Assembly (NCBI GenBank): GCA_023450935.1
Contig: JAEXGH010000016.1
Span: 62,001 to 126,000, forward strand
DNA: 64,000 bases
Reading direction: 5' to 3'
Source: Verrucomicrobiota bacterium
GTDB lineage: Bacteria > Verrucomicrobiota > Verrucomicrobiia > Opitutales > Intestinicryptomonadaceae
In this document: positions 1 through 8,344 of the stretch, one piece after another
Layout: each line of letters begins with the position of its first letter
Position numbering within the stretch: the stretch's first letter is position 1
The notes under the pieces: generated by a model
What the model was told of the DNA's origin: nothing
The model's input: only the letters and a program-made list of their open reading frames with translations
Database searches by the model: none
Program-made: the position numbers and the translations under genes

Positions 1-344
1 ACTGTGCGCGTATTGTCGCCGACAAAACCCTGATAGATTACACTGACGTCCATACTAATTATATCGCCGGACTTCAGTATGATATCCTTTCTGCCTATGC
101 CGTGTATTACCACGTCGTTGACGGATATGCAAATATACGACGGAAACCTAAGCGAGCCGTTCCTATACTTGTAGCACGCGCTTCTGCAACCGTATTCTTC
201 CATAAACGCCTTGGCGGCCATGTCAAGCTCCCAAGTGGAAACACCCTCGCGCGCTATTTGGCAAAGTCTGTCAAGAACCTTTGCCGCAACGCCGCAGGCC
301 TTTCGCATAATACGCAAATCCCTCTCCGATTTTATGGGTATCAT
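1..344 (-). CDS. map: Methionine aminopeptidase, N-terminal part (cut by window edge)
   Basis: Removes the initiator methionine from new cytoplasmic proteins. Only the first 114 codons are present; the gene continues beyond base 1. The start MIPIKSERDLRIMRKA is the usual type I beginning. The substrate-pocket histidine is in VVIHGIG (H81), and the first two metal-binding aspartates are in ISMDV (D99) and VGDN (D110). It lies 65 bases after secY, the classical spc-operon position, but adk, which often separates secY and map, is absent. Family assignment is firm; the rest of the active site cannot be checked. Confidence 0.93.
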   Translation of the reverse strand, partial: MIPIKSERDLRIMRKACGVAAKVLDRLCQIAREGVSTWELDMAAKAFMEEYGCRSACYKYRNGSLRFPSYICISVNDVVIHGIGRKDIILKSGDIISMDVSVIYQGFVGDNTRT

Positions 345-409
345 ACAAATCTACCAATATTTGTTTTCTCTAAAGAACAATGTGTTCCTTCCGTCCCGAC
401 CCTTTCGGA

Positions 410-1864
410 TTAGGCGAACGAACGAATAGCCCATGCCGCCAGCCCGACCATGTAGAACACAATCATGACCGACAACAGCGACCAAATGTTTTTAACTTCG
501 CTCGAATCGAGCATCTGGCGCGTCTGACCTACACTGCGCCCGCGGATTCTGCCCTTCTTGAGGAAGCCGTCGTAGTGGCGTTGCAACAGGAACGTTTCCA
601 CCTGACGCATTGTATCCAACGACACGCCGACCGCGATGAGCGCGCCCGTGCCGCCGAAGAAGTTTGCGATTTTCGGCGGAATTCCCCAATAAGACATCAA
701 TATTTGGGGCAGGACCGCTATCACAACCAAGAACAACGCCCCCGCGAAAGTCAATCGCGTCATAACGTAGTCGAGGAATTTTGCGGTGTTTTCGCCGGGG
801 CGAACTCCGGGAATATATCCGCTGTTGCGTTTAAGCTCGTCCGAAATCTGCAGCGGCTTGAACATAATCGACACCCAGAAATAGCTGAATGCAAAAACCA
901 AACCGCCATACCACAAACTGTATGTTGAAATGTTAAACTGCCCGAATATTTGCTGCGGGAACAACAACAACGCGCTCGCGAAGATAATCGGCATAACTCC
1001 CGCATAGTTGACCTTCAACGGCAAATACGAGCTCTGTCCGCCCATTATCCTTCTTCCGACAACGCGCTTTGCATACTGCACGGGGATTTTCCTGACCGCC
1101 TGCAATATCATGATTATCGACGCCGTAACCACGGTCAACAACACGAGCATCACAACCGCCTGCGGAGCACCTATCGTCGCGCTTTCCGCGCCGACCGATC
1201 TGGCAAAAACCATATTCCACGCCTGCGTGGCAGCCCCCGGAAGAGAGTCGATAATACCGACCGTTATGATTATGGAAACGCCGTTGCCTATGCCGCGCTG
1301 GGTTATTTGTTCGCCCAGCCACGTCAAAATCATACAGCCCGTCGTCATCAAAACGACGCTCACGATGAAGAACACCGCCGGATTGCCCGCAACTATTATC
1401 GAGCCGAACTGCGCCTTGTCGAACCCCGAAAATATCGTTTCGGGAGAATACGTCAACGCGTATGTAATCATAGTCCCCTGAATAAGGGCTATGACTATTG
1501 TCAAATAACGTGTATACTGGGCAATCTTCTGTCTTCCCGAGTCTCCCTCCTGCATCAGACGTGCAAGACTTGGCATAACCGCCCCCATAAGCTGCAATAT
1601 AATCGACGCGCTGATGTAGGGCATAATGCCCAACGCGAATATCGCGCCGTTCATCATTGCGCCGCCTGTGAACATATTATACAGTCCCGCAAGGCCGCCC
1701 GCGTCGGACGCCGCCGAGGCATAATAGTTCTGCAACGGGGTCGGGTCCAGACCCGGCAGAGGAATGCCAGCGCCCACTCTCGCTATAAATATCAAGCTCA
1801 GCGTCAAAAATATTCTCTGACGCAATTCAGGAATTTTAAAGCAATTTGTGAAAGCACTAAGCAT
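410..1864 (-). CDS. secY: Protein translocase subunit SecY
   Basis: Channel-forming subunit of the SecYEG translocon in the inner membrane; partner of the SecE encoded at 25.9-26.1 kb. At 484 residues it is somewhat longer than the usual 430-450. The N-terminus carries the family signature with GIPLPGLDPTPLQNYY in the first periplasmic loop, and about ten hydrophobic segments follow. The cytoplasmic-loop signature IRGRSVGQTRQML lies near the C-terminus. It is the next-to-last gene of the visible spc operon, 20 bases after rplO and before map. Confidence 0.97.
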   Translation of the reverse strand: MLSAFTNCFKIPELRQRIFLTLSLIFIARVGAGIPLPGLDPTPLQNYYASAASDAGGLAGLYNMFTGGAMMNGAIFALGIMPYISASIILQLMGAVMPSLARLMQEGDSGRQKIAQYTRYLTIVIALIQGTMITYALTYSPETIFSGFDKAQFGSIIVAGNPAVFFIVSVVLMTTGCMILTWLGEQITQRGIGNGVSIIITVGIIDSLPGAATQAWNMVFARSVGAESATIGAPQAVVMLVLLTVVTASIIMILQAVRKIPVQYAKRVVGRRIMGGQSSYLPLKVNYAGVMPIIFASALLLFPQQIFGQFNISTYSLWYGGLVFAFSYFWVSIMFKPLQISDELKRNSGYIPGVRPGENTAKFLDYVMTRLTFAGALFLVVIAVLPQILMSYWGIPPKIANFFGGTGALIAVGVSLDTMRQVETFLLQRHYDGFLKKGRIRGRSVGQTRQMLDSSEVKNIWSLLSVMIVFYMVGLAAWAIRSFA

Positions 1865-1884
1865 ATCTTACCTGTCTTTTCGCG

Positions 1885-2334
1885 TTATTCCGCGCCGTTT
1901 ACAACGGCCTTACCGCCCGCCGCCTCAATCTTCTTGACTGCGGACGCGGAAAACTTGTCGGCGTGAACGACTATTTTCTTTGTCAAGTCGCCGAAGCCGA
2001 GAACCTTGACCAACGCGTCCTTGGCTCTCACCAAACCGGCAACAACCATATCTTCGCGCTTTACTTCGTCGAGACCCAGCTCTTCGAGCAAACCGACATT
2101 CACAACCGCGTATTCGGTTCTAAATTTGAAGTTGTTGAATCCGCGGTGCGGCAGCTTGCGATACAACGGCATCTGGCCGCCTTCGAAGCCCGGACGAACG
2201 TGCCCGCCGCTTCTGGCCTTCGCGCCCTTGTGGCCGCGACCCGACGTTTTGCCGTGGCCGCTGCCAACTCCGCAACCCAAACGCTTGTGCGCGTGCTTCG
2301 CGCCACTGGGATTTGAAAGTTTATGCAATTTCAT
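1885..2334 (-). CDS. rplO: 50S ribosomal protein L15
   Basis: Large-subunit protein that binds 23S rRNA late in assembly. The 149-residue length is normal. The basic glycine-rich N-terminal extension (GCGVGSGHGKTSGRGHKGAKAR) is the L15 hallmark. A GGAGA ribosome-binding site lies about 11 bases before the ATG. It follows rpsE by 15 bases: the gene for L30 (rpmD), which normally lies between them, is missing. Co-transcribed with secY downstream. Confidence 0.97.
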   Translation of the reverse strand: MKLHKLSNPSGAKHAHKRLGCGVGSGHGKTSGRGHKGAKARSGGHVRPGFEGGQMPLYRKLPHRGFNNFKFRTEYAVVNVGLLEELGLDEVKREDMVVAGLVRAKDALVKVLGFGDLTKKIVVHADKFSASAVKKIEAAGGKAVVNGAE

Positions 2335-2349
2335 TTTATAAATCTCCTA

Positions 2350-2853
2350 TTAGCTTCTCAAGGCTGTAATGGTTTCGGCCGTGCGCAACTGATACAAAGC
2401 GTTCAGCGTCGCATTTACCATAGCCATATCGTTGTTCGATCCGAGCGACTTGCTCAGAACGTCCTTCACGCCGACCGCTTCGAGAACGGCACGGACACCG
2501 CCGCCTGCAATAACGCCCGTTCCCTGACTGGCGGGACGCAGCATAACAACGCCGCCGTCGAATTCGCCGACAACTTCGTGCGGGATTGTGCCGTCTTTGA
2601 GGCTGACTGCTTTCATAACCTTGCGAGCTCTGGACGACGCCTTTTTAATCGCGTCCGGAACTTCCTTGGCCTTGCCGTAGCCCAAACCAATCTTGCCGGC
2701 ACCGTCACCGATTACCACCAGGGCCGAAAAGGTAAAGCGGCGACCGCCCTTTACCACCTTGGCGCAACGATTGATATGAACCACTTTTTCAATGAGCTCG
2801 GGCCCCGCGTCTTTTTCCAACGCGGCCTGCTTATTCTTAAATTCTCTACTCAT
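2350..2853 (-). CDS. rpsE: 30S ribosomal protein S5
   Basis: Small-subunit protein at the mRNA entry site, involved in decoding fidelity. 167 residues, normal. The N-terminal double-stranded RNA-binding fold includes [21 protein letters not shown], and the C-terminal part has the conserved [21 protein letters not shown] segment. Spacing to rplR upstream is 12 bases and to rplO downstream 15 bases, so it is translated from the same spc message. Confidence 0.97.
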   Translation of the reverse strand: MSREFKNKQAALEKDAGPELIEKVVHINRCAKVVKGGRRFTFSALVVIGDGAGKIGLGYGKAKEVPDAIKKASSRARKVMKAVSLKDGTIPHEVVGEFDGGVVMLRPASQGTGVIAGGGVRAVLEAVGVKDVLSKSLGSNNDMAMVNATLNALYQLRTAETITALRS

Positions 2854-2865
2854 CTATTTTTCCTA

Positions 2866-3228
2866 TTAGAAGTTAATTCCAACCGAACGAACCGCGTCGG
2901 CAAAGCTCTTGACGCAACCATGATAGCGGCGCGAGCCCCTGTCGAAAACCACCGCGCTGATTCCGGCCGACTTGAGCTTTTCGCCGAACTTCGCCCCCAA
3001 CGCCTGCGTTCCAGCAACGTTCGGAAGAAGTTTTTCGCCCGCCAACTCTTTCGACGTCGAGCACAAAGAAACCAACGTCTTGCCGGCGACATCGTCTATG
3101 CATTGGGCATAGATGTGTTTGTTCGAAAGGCACAACGACAAACGCGGACGTTCCGCGCAGCCGCGAACCTTGCGGCGCACTCTCCAGTGGCGTTTCTGTT
3201 CCAATTCTTTTTTCTTGAGAAATTTCAT
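2866..3228 (-). CDS. rplR: 50S ribosomal protein L18
   Basis: 5S rRNA-binding protein of the large subunit, acting with L5. I place the start at the ATG at 3228 (MKFLKKKELEQKR, 120 residues), because an AAAGGA ribosome-binding site ends about eight bases upstream. The longer frame would begin with TTG at 3243 and include that site. The C-terminus has the conserved FDRGSRRYHGCVKSFADAVR segment. It lies between rplF and rpsE in standard order. Confidence 0.95.
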   Translation of the reverse strand: MKFLKKKELEQKRHWRVRRKVRGCAERPRLSLCLSNKHIYAQCIDDVAGKTLVSLCSTSKELAGEKLLPNVAGTQALGAKFGEKLKSAGISAVVFDRGSRRYHGCVKSFADAVRSVGINF

Positions 3229-3251
3229 ATTTTTTCCTTTCAACTGGGTAA

Positions 3252-3800
3252 TTACGCAGTCTTCTTGCCTTCCTTGCGGCGGACGTATTCTCCGTGGATT
3301 CTGACGCCCTTGCCCTTGTAAGGCTCGACAGGATAGAAATGCTTGATGTCGGAGGCGACTTGCCCGACCATATGCTTGCTCGCGCCCGAAACCGTCAAAA
3401 GCGGGTTTCTGTCGGGAGTTTCGCCGATGACCACCGTTATGCCTTCGGGCAATTCATAAATGCACGGGTGCGCATAGCCCAAGGCCAACGTGAGCGTTTT
3501 GCCCTTGAGGTCGGCCTTGAAACCGACTCCCTTGATTTCCAAAACCTTTTGGTAGCCCTCTACCACGCCCTTGACCATTCCCTGAATGATGCTGCGCGCT
3601 GTGCCGTGCATTGCGCCCGAAAGACGCGATGCCGACGCGGGTGTTACCCTGATTTCGTCGCCTTCCATGACAATCGCAACTGCCTTGTTGAAAGACTGCG
3701 AGAGCTTGCCCTTCGCGCCTTCAATGCTTACTACGTTGTCGCTTACCGACGCTTTCACGCCCGCGGGAATTTTAACCGGAAGTTTACCTATTCTGCTCAT
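3252..3800 (-). CDS. rplF: 50S ribosomal protein L6
   Basis: Large-subunit protein near the sarcin-ricin loop and factor-binding site. Start set at MSRIGKLPVKIPAGV (182 residues), which matches the family; upstream codons in frame are not L6-like. The C-terminal signature PEPYKGKGVRIHGEYVRRKEGKK is present as VEPYKGKGVRIHGEYVRRK. It follows rpsH with 14 bases between them and precedes rplR in normal spc order. Confidence 0.96.
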   Translation of the reverse strand: MSRIGKLPVKIPAGVKASVSDNVVSIEGAKGKLSQSFNKAVAIVMEGDEIRVTPASASRLSGAMHGTARSIIQGMVKGVVEGYQKVLEIKGVGFKADLKGKTLTLALGYAHPCIYELPEGITVVIGETPDRNPLLTVSGASKHMVGQVASDIKHFYPVEPYKGKGVRIHGEYVRRKEGKKTA

Positions 3801-3814
3801 ATTCTGCCTTCCTA

Positions 3815-4207
3815 CTACCAAACTTTGCAAAGCATTTCACCGCCGACTTTCTTGGCGCGGCAATCGGCGTCTTTCAGGACGCCTCTGGAGGTCGTCAAGA
3901 TTGAGATGCCCATTCCGTTGAGAACGCGGGGAATACTGCGGTATTCGAAATACTGGCGGCAGCCCGGGGTCGATTCCCTCGAGATGCCCGTGATTGCGGG
4001 AATGCCGTCAACGTATTTCATTGTGATTGTGATTTCCTTCTTAACGTCGCCTTTGACTTCGAACGAAGCGATATAGCCTTCGTCTTTGAGAATCGACGCG
4101 ATGCCTTCGCGAATCTTGGACCACTGGGCCGAGCAGGACTCTTTCCCAGCTTTGCTCGCGTTGCGGACTATCGTCAAAAAGTCGCCTATTGTGTCGTGAG
4201 TTGCCAT
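3815..4207 (-). CDS. rpsH: 30S ribosomal protein S8
   Basis: Binds the central domain of 16S rRNA; in many bacteria it is also the translational repressor of its own operon. 130 residues, normal. The N-terminus MATHDTIGDFLTIVRNA and the C-terminal signature GISILTTSRGVLKDADCRAK are typical. An AAAGGA site precedes the ATG. Between rpsN and rplF in standard order. Confidence 0.97.
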   Translation of the reverse strand: MATHDTIGDFLTIVRNASKAGKESCSAQWSKIREGIASILKDEGYIASFEVKGDVKKEITITMKYVDGIPAITGISRESTPGCRQYFEYRSIPRVLNGMGISILTTSRGVLKDADCRAKKVGGEMLCKVW

Positions 4208-4225
4208 CTTATTTTTCCTTTCGCA

Positions 4226-4531
4226 TTACCACGATGATTTTGTTACGCCCGGCAATTTCCCGTCGAGAGCCAACTCTCTGAACGTGATACGAGACAGACC
4301 GAACTTGCGGATATACGCTCTCGGACGTCCCGTAATGGAGCAACGGTTGCGGATTCTGATTTTGGAGGCGTTGCGCGGAATTTTGCACAACTTGCGCTGG
4401 GCTTCGAAGAAGTCTTCGTCGCTCGTATTCGGATCCTTCAAAATCTTTTTCAGTTCCGCCTTCTTGGCCGCGTATTTTTCAACCAAGCGCTTGCGTTTCA
4501 AATTGCGTTGTATGGATGATTTCTTTGCCAT
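4226..4531 (-). CDS. rpsN: 30S ribosomal protein S14, long zinc-free form
   Basis: Small-subunit head protein required for assembly. At 101 residues it is the long type (C-minus), with no zinc-binding CxxC pairs; the conserved C-terminal half has [21 protein letters not shown]. The short zinc-containing form would be about 61 residues. Located between rplE and rpsH, spacing 18 bases on each side. Confidence 0.97.
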   Translation of the reverse strand: MAKKSSIQRNLKRKRLVEKYAAKKAELKKILKDPNTSDEDFFEAQRKLCKIPRNASKIRIRNRCSITGRPRAYIRKFGLSRITFRELALDGKLPGVTKSSW

Positions 4532-4549
4532 ATTTCTGTTTCTTTCCGG

Positions 4550-5113
4550 CTATTTAGCGGCTTGTTCGGCGGCCGATTTTCTGAACGGCATACCCAAAAG
4601 CTTGAGCAATTCTCTGCCCGACTTGTCGTCGGTCGCTGTTGTTACTATTGTGATGTCCATGCCGATGTTCTTTCTGCCCGGGTCAACCGTGACTTCGGGG
4701 AAGATTGTGTGGTCGGCAATGCCGTAGTTATAGTTGCCGGCCCCGTCGAGCTTCGAGCTTACGCCTCTGAAGTCTCTGATTGACGGAAGAACGACCGCAA
4801 TAAACTTGTAGAGGAATTCCCACATCGTCGCGCCGCGCAAAGTTACCTTCACGCCGTTTTCCTGACCTTCGCGCAGCTTGAAGTTCGCAATGCTCTTGCG
4901 CGCCTTGGTTATGACGGGCTGCTGCCCCGCGATTTTCGCGATTTCCTTCGCAACTTCCTGCGCCCAACCCTTGGCGTTCTCGCTTCGGATACCGGAGCTG
5001 ATTACTATCTTCTCCAAGTTGGGCACAACATGCGGATTTTCGATTCCCAAATTCTTTTTCAATTCGGGAACCACTTTCTCCATATATATTTTCTTTAATA
5101 CGGGTGTGCTCAT
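4550..5113 (-). CDS. rplE: 50S ribosomal protein L5
   Basis: Binds 5S rRNA and contacts the P-site tRNA at the intersubunit bridge. 187 residues, slightly long through the C-terminus. Typical segments are NPHVVPNLEKIVISSG near the N-terminus and the LREGQENGVKVTLRG loop. The gap from rplX is 37 bases and the ribosome-binding site is weak (AAAGAAA), so translational coupling to rplX is less tight than elsewhere in the operon. Confidence 0.97.
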   Translation of the reverse strand: MSTPVLKKIYMEKVVPELKKNLGIENPHVVPNLEKIVISSGIRSENAKGWAQEVAKEIAKIAGQQPVITKARKSIANFKLREGQENGVKVTLRGATMWEFLYKFIAVVLPSIRDFRGVSSKLDGAGNYNYGIADHTIFPEVTVDPGRKNIGMDITIVTTATDDKSGRELLKLLGMPFRKSAAEQAAK

Positions 5114-5150
5114 TTTCTTTATTTTCTATGGCCTCTGATTACGCCGATTC

Positions 5151-5396
5151 CTATTTCTTCTTTGAATCGAAACGCCCAGCAGGCATTACGTTTGAAATGT
5201 GTATGGGAGCTTCGCGCTCCACAATTGCGCCTTCGGGATTCTTCTCACTCTTGCGCTCGTGGTGCTTGCGGACGTTGACGCCCTCAACCAGAACGCGCTC
5301 GTCCTTCGGGAAAACCTGCAAAATCTTGCCGCGTTTGCCCTTGGAAGACCCCGAAATTACCACTACTTCGTCTCCTTTTTTAACAAATCTTTTCAT
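5151..5396 (-). CDS. rplX: 50S ribosomal protein L24
   Basis: One of two assembly-initiating proteins that bind the 5' end of 23S rRNA. 81 residues, at the short end of the family. The KOW motif is clear: [20 protein letters not shown]. The C-terminal tail after HISNVMPA is short. The start codon lies one base after the rplN stop and its CGGAGG ribosome-binding site is inside the end of rplN, which implies translational coupling. Confidence 0.95.
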   Translation of the reverse strand: MKRFVKKGDEVVVISGSSKGKRGKILQVFPKDERVLVEGVNVRKHHERKSEKNPEGAIVEREAPIHISNVMPAGRFDSKKK

Positions 5397-5397
5397 C

Positions 5398-5763
5398 TTA
5401 CAGAACCTCCGGTGCGAGGGATATAATCTTCATATAGTTTTTCGAACGCAACTCGCGCGCGACCGGCCCGAAGATACGGGTGCCCTTGGGGTTGCCCGTG
5501 CCGTCGAGAATTACGCACGCGTTAGAGTCGAAACGCAAATACGAACCGTCGTTTCTGCGAATCGGAGCTTTCGTTCTGACTATGACCGCCTTGGCAACCG
5601 TGCCCTTCTTGACCGCCGCATCGGGTGTGGAGGTCTTGACCGCGACAACGATAACGTCGCCTACGTGCGCCGTTCTGCTGTGCTGACCGAGACGGCGAAT
5701 CATCGTTACTTCCTTCGCGCCCGTGTTGTCCGCAACAACGAGCCTTGTCTGCATTTGTATCAT
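5398..5763 (-). CDS. rplN: 50S ribosomal protein L14
   Basis: Large-subunit protein forming intersubunit bridges; also the docking site for the silencing factor RsfS in bacteria. 121 residues, normal. The start [19 protein letters not shown] is the family consensus, and the basic [18 protein letters not shown] segment is present. It follows rpsQ by 12 bases and abuts rplX. Confidence 0.97.
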   Translation of the reverse strand: MIQMQTRLVVADNTGAKEVTMIRRLGQHSRTAHVGDVIVVAVKTSTPDAAVKKGTVAKAVIVRTKAPIRRNDGSYLRFDSNACVILDGTGNPKGTRIFGPVARELRSKNYMKIISLAPEVL

Positions 5764-5775
5764 ATCGCTATCTCC

Positions 5776-6054
5776 TTATTCTCCGGCCACAATGGGGGCT
5801 TTTTCAATTATGCGAACCACGCGGAACCTCTTGAGCTTGCTTATCGGACGCGTTTCGGTAACTTCTACCTTGTCGCCCATTGCGCACTCATTCTTCTCAT
5901 CGTGAACGTGAATTTCAGTCTTACGACGGATTTCCTTACCGTAGAGCGGGTGTGGAACTTTATAGAAATATGTAAGTTTTATGCTTTTGTCTCCGGACTT
6001 CGACGTTACGATTCCCACGAGACTTCTGCGTGACTTTCTTGTATTTTCCGACAT
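5776..6054 (-). CDS. rpsQ: 30S ribosomal protein S17
   Basis: Primary 16S rRNA-binding protein with an OB fold. 92 residues, normal. Core motifs seen: RRSLVGIVTSKSGDKSIKL in the first strands, HPLYGKEIRRKTEIHVHDE in the long loop, and VTETRPISKLKRFRVVRI near the end. It follows rpmC by nine bases and precedes rplN, standard order. Confidence 0.96.
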   Translation of the reverse strand: MSENTRKSRRSLVGIVTSKSGDKSIKLTYFYKVPHPLYGKEIRRKTEIHVHDEKNECAMGDKVEVTETRPISKLKRFRVVRIIEKAPIVAGE

Positions 6055-6063
6055 CGTTTTGCC

Positions 6064-6246
6064 TTATTTCTGTGCTTTAATTGTTTCAAAGCGGGCTATA
6101 TCGCGACGCAACTGCCTAATGCGCCCCGTGTTTTCAACCTGTGCCGACGCCTTGCGAATATTGAGATTGAGCAATTCTTCGCGCGTCTCGCGCAATTTCT
6201 TCGCCAACTCTTCGGCCGAAAGTTCTCTAATTTCCTTCGATTTCAT
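6064..6246 (-). CDS. rpmC: 50S ribosomal protein L29
   Basis: Small two-helix protein at the peptide exit, near the trigger factor and SRP docking site. 60 residues, normal. The sequence starts MKSKEIRELSAEELAKKL and has the conserved LNLNIRKASAQ segment followed by RIRQLRRDIARFETI. It lies between rplP and rpsQ in standard order. Confidence 0.95.
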   Translation of the reverse strand: MKSKEIRELSAEELAKKLRETREELLNLNIRKASAQVENTGRIRQLRRDIARFETIKAQK

Positions 6247-6258
6247 TTTTAAATCTCC

Positions 6259-6687
6259 TTACAGAATTTCCACGCCTTCGCGAACGACAAACTTGCACTT
6301 GAACGGAAGCTTGCCGTCGGCAAGTCTCATGGCTTCGCGCGCCATGCTGACGGGAACACCCGATACTTCAAACAGTATGCTGCCGGGTTTGATTATTGCA
6401 GCCCAAAATTCGACCGCTCCCTTACCTTTACCCTGACGCGTTTCGGCGGGTTTCTTGGTTACGCTCTTCTGGGGGAATACACGCATCCATACCTTGCCGC
6501 GACGTTTGAAGTGCCTGTTGATTGCAACACGCGCCGCTTCAAGCTGCGACGACGAGCATTTGCCGCGTTCGATTGCCTGAATGGCGTAGTCGCCAAAAGC
6601 GATTGTATCTCCGCCTTTTGCCAAGCCGCGGTTACGGCCCTTGTGCATCTTGCGGTATTTTGTCTTTGCTGGAAGAATATTTGCCAT
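6259..6687 (-). CDS. rplP: 50S ribosomal protein L16
   Basis: Binds 23S rRNA near the A-site finger and is needed for peptidyl-transferase activity. 142 residues, normal. Conserved segments are FGDYAIQAIERGKCSSSQLEAAR and RIFPQKSVTKKPAETRQGKGKG, the latter seen as VFPQKSVTKKPAETRQGKG. Spacing: 17 bases after rpsC, 12 bases before rpmC. Confidence 0.97.
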   Translation of the reverse strand: MANILPAKTKYRKMHKGRNRGLAKGGDTIAFGDYAIQAIERGKCSSSQLEAARVAINRHFKRRGKVWMRVFPQKSVTKKPAETRQGKGKGAVEFWAAIIKPGSILFEVSGVPVSMAREAMRLADGKLPFKCKFVVREGVEIL

Positions 6688-6704
6688 TGTTTTCTCTCCC
6701 TAAA

Positions 6705-7337
6705 TTACATGTTGTCGTCCGACTTCAAGCACAACCAGCACTTGACGCCGATTTTTCCGTAAACGGTATTCGCTTCGGTGAAGCCGTAGTCGATATTTTC
6801 GCGGAGGGTATGAAGCGGGATTCTGCCCTTTCTCTGCCACTCCGTGCGCGCGATTTCCGCGCCGCCCAAACGGCCCGATACCTGAACCTTGATGCCGTCA
6901 GCACCACTTGCCATACAAGTGGAGATTGCCTTCTTAACGGCCCTGCGGAACGAAATTCTGCGTTCAAGCTGCAACGCAATGTTTTCGGCAACCAAGAAAG
7001 CGTCCAAATCGGGCTTCTTGACTTCCTGTATATCGACGAGAACTTCCTTGCCGATAAACTTCGCCAAGTCGGCCTTCAACGTTTCAAGCAAAGCACCCTT
7101 CTGCCCGATGACCATGCCGGGACGCGCCGTGAAAATCTTGACTCTGATTCTCTGACCGGCCCTTTCTATGAAAATGCGCGGAACTGACGCGCTCTTGAGC
7201 CTGTTGCGGAGAAACTCGCGAATGCGGTAGTCTTCGTTTACTGCTGTTGCATAGTCCCCTTTATTCGCGAACCAGCGCGACTCCCAGTCGCGGCGAACTG
7301 CGAGACGGAAACCTTTAGGATTTACTTTTTGACCCAT
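6705..7337 (-). CDS. rpsC: 30S ribosomal protein S3
   Basis: mRNA-entry-tunnel protein with helicase function. 210 residues. N-terminal MGQKVNPKGFRLAVRRDWESRW, the KH domain with VKIFTARPGMVIGQKGALLE, and the C-terminal domain with GADGIKVQVSGRLGGAEIARTEW are all present in order. The tail ends soon after the conserved YGFTEANTVYGKIGVKCWL block. Situated between rplV and rplP. Confidence 0.97.
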   Translation of the reverse strand: MGQKVNPKGFRLAVRRDWESRWFANKGDYATAVNEDYRIREFLRNRLKSASVPRIFIERAGQRIRVKIFTARPGMVIGQKGALLETLKADLAKFIGKEVLVDIQEVKKPDLDAFLVAENIALQLERRISFRRAVKKAISTCMASGADGIKVQVSGRLGGAEIARTEWQRKGRIPLHTLRENIDYGFTEANTVYGKIGVKCWLCLKSDDNM

Positions 7338-7355
7338 ATTATCTGCCTCTATTTT

Positions 7356-7691
7356 CTATTTTTGGTCGCTAAGGACTACCAATATATGACTTGTTCTCTT
7401 ACGAATCGGATGCGCGCTGCCTCTGGCAACGGGTCTAAAACGTCTGAAAGCCACACCTTGATTGACTATCGCGCTTTTTATTGTTAAATTCGCGGCTGCA
7501 AGACCGTTGTTGTTTTCTGCGTTTGCAATCGCGCTGGCGAGCGTCTTGGCTACCAATTTCGCGCTCTTGCGGGGAACGAGCTTCAGGATTTCCAACGCTT
7601 CTGCGGCGTTTTTGCCCTGCACTTCCCTTGCTATTTCGCGCACCTTCTTGTCTGACATGCGCGCAAACTTTGTTAAAGCTTTAACTTCCAT
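7356..7691 (-). CDS. rplV: 50S ribosomal protein L22
   Basis: Extends a beta-hairpin along the nascent-peptide tunnel. 111 residues, normal. The start MEVKALTKFARMSDKKVREIAREVQGK and the C-terminal RFRPVARGSAHPIRKRTSHILVVL are diagnostic. Unusually, the gene before it is not rpsS but a 111-codon gene for an exported protein, whose stop lies 16 bases upstream of this start. Confidence 0.96.
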   Translation of the reverse strand: MEVKALTKFARMSDKKVREIAREVQGKNAAEALEILKLVPRKSAKLVAKTLASAIANAENNNGLAAANLTIKSAIVNQGVAFRRFRPVARGSAHPIRKRTSHILVVLSDQK

Positions 7692-7707
7692 TGTTATCTT
7701 TCTATTT

Positions 7708-8043
7708 TTAGTTTGCTGTTATATAAACGGCGGCTCCCTGCGGAATTTCGTTGTTCGTTATCACGAGCGCCACGCTTTTTTGCCGATTCGCCTCTACTAC
7801 CACCACTTTCGCGGTCTTGTTTTCGGGACAATCTACAGAGCAAACCGCGCCGATGCGCAAATTGCTCCGCAAACCCGTGTCTATTACCACCAAATCGGCA
7901 TTCTCCGCCGGAATAACCTCGACCACCCGTCCCATATTCTCTTTGCTGAAACTGTTGTCTTTGGTTATCCACTTGGGAGACGAGGCAAAGCACGTCAACG
8001 CCGAAAAAATCGACAAAAACAAAACTTTGCCCGCCTTCGCCAT
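7708..8043 (-). CDS. Exported small protein of unknown function inside the S10 operon
   Basis: A 111-codon gene that exactly fills the space between rpsS and rplV; start one base after the rpsS stop, stop 16 bases before rplV, so it should be co-transcribed and translationally coupled. Residues 1-22 look like a signal peptide: MAKAGK, a hydrophobic stretch VLFLSIFSALTCF, then a small-residue cleavage region (ASS). There is no proper lipobox. The mature part is beta-rich, with GRVVEVIPAENADLVVIDTG, LRIGAVCSV and SVALVITNNE, a pattern that loosely resembles the small beta-barrel of FlgT C-terminal-like domains (tentative). I do not recognise a named family. It is an exported product inside a ribosomal operon. 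Confidence 0.8.
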   Translation of the reverse strand: MAKAGKVLFLSIFSALTCFASSPKWITKDNSFSKENMGRVVEVIPAENADLVVIDTGLRSNLRIGAVCSVDCPENKTAKVVVVEANRQKSVALVITNNEIPQGAAVYITAN

Positions 8044-8044
8044 A

Positions 8045-8323
8045 TTACATAGTCGCCTTTTTGGTGTGCGGTTGGTGTCCTTTGAAGAAACGGGTGGGAG
8101 CGAATTCGCCCAGCTTGTGGCCTACCATGTTTTCGGTCACATACACGGGCAAAAACTTCTTGCCGTTATAGACGTTGAAATTCAAACCGATGAAATCGGG
8201 AGTAACAGTGGAACGTCTCGACCAAGTCTGAATGGGCTTGTGCGAATTCGTCTTCTGCGCCTCGTCAATCTTGTCTTGGAGACTGGGATCAACAAACGGT
8301 CCTTTTTTAATTGAACGTGCCAT
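8045..8323 (-). CDS. rpsS: 30S ribosomal protein S19
   Basis: Small-subunit head protein that contacts the P-site tRNA region with S13. 92 residues, normal. [15 protein letters not shown] at the start and the [27 protein letters not shown] block are consensus. It follows rplB by 21 bases; directly downstream (one-base gap) is the exported-protein gene instead of rplV. Confidence 0.97.
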   Translation of the reverse strand: MARSIKKGPFVDPSLQDKIDEAQKTNSHKPIQTWSRRSTVTPDFIGLNFNVYNGKKFLPVYVTENMVGHKLGEFAPTRFFKGHQPHTKKATM

Positions 8324-8344
8324 AATTAAATATTCTCCTGTTTA

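Noticed and set aside
3229..3243. TTG start for rplR five codons upstream
   Set aside because: It would include the AAAGGA ribosome-binding site of the ATG at 3228.
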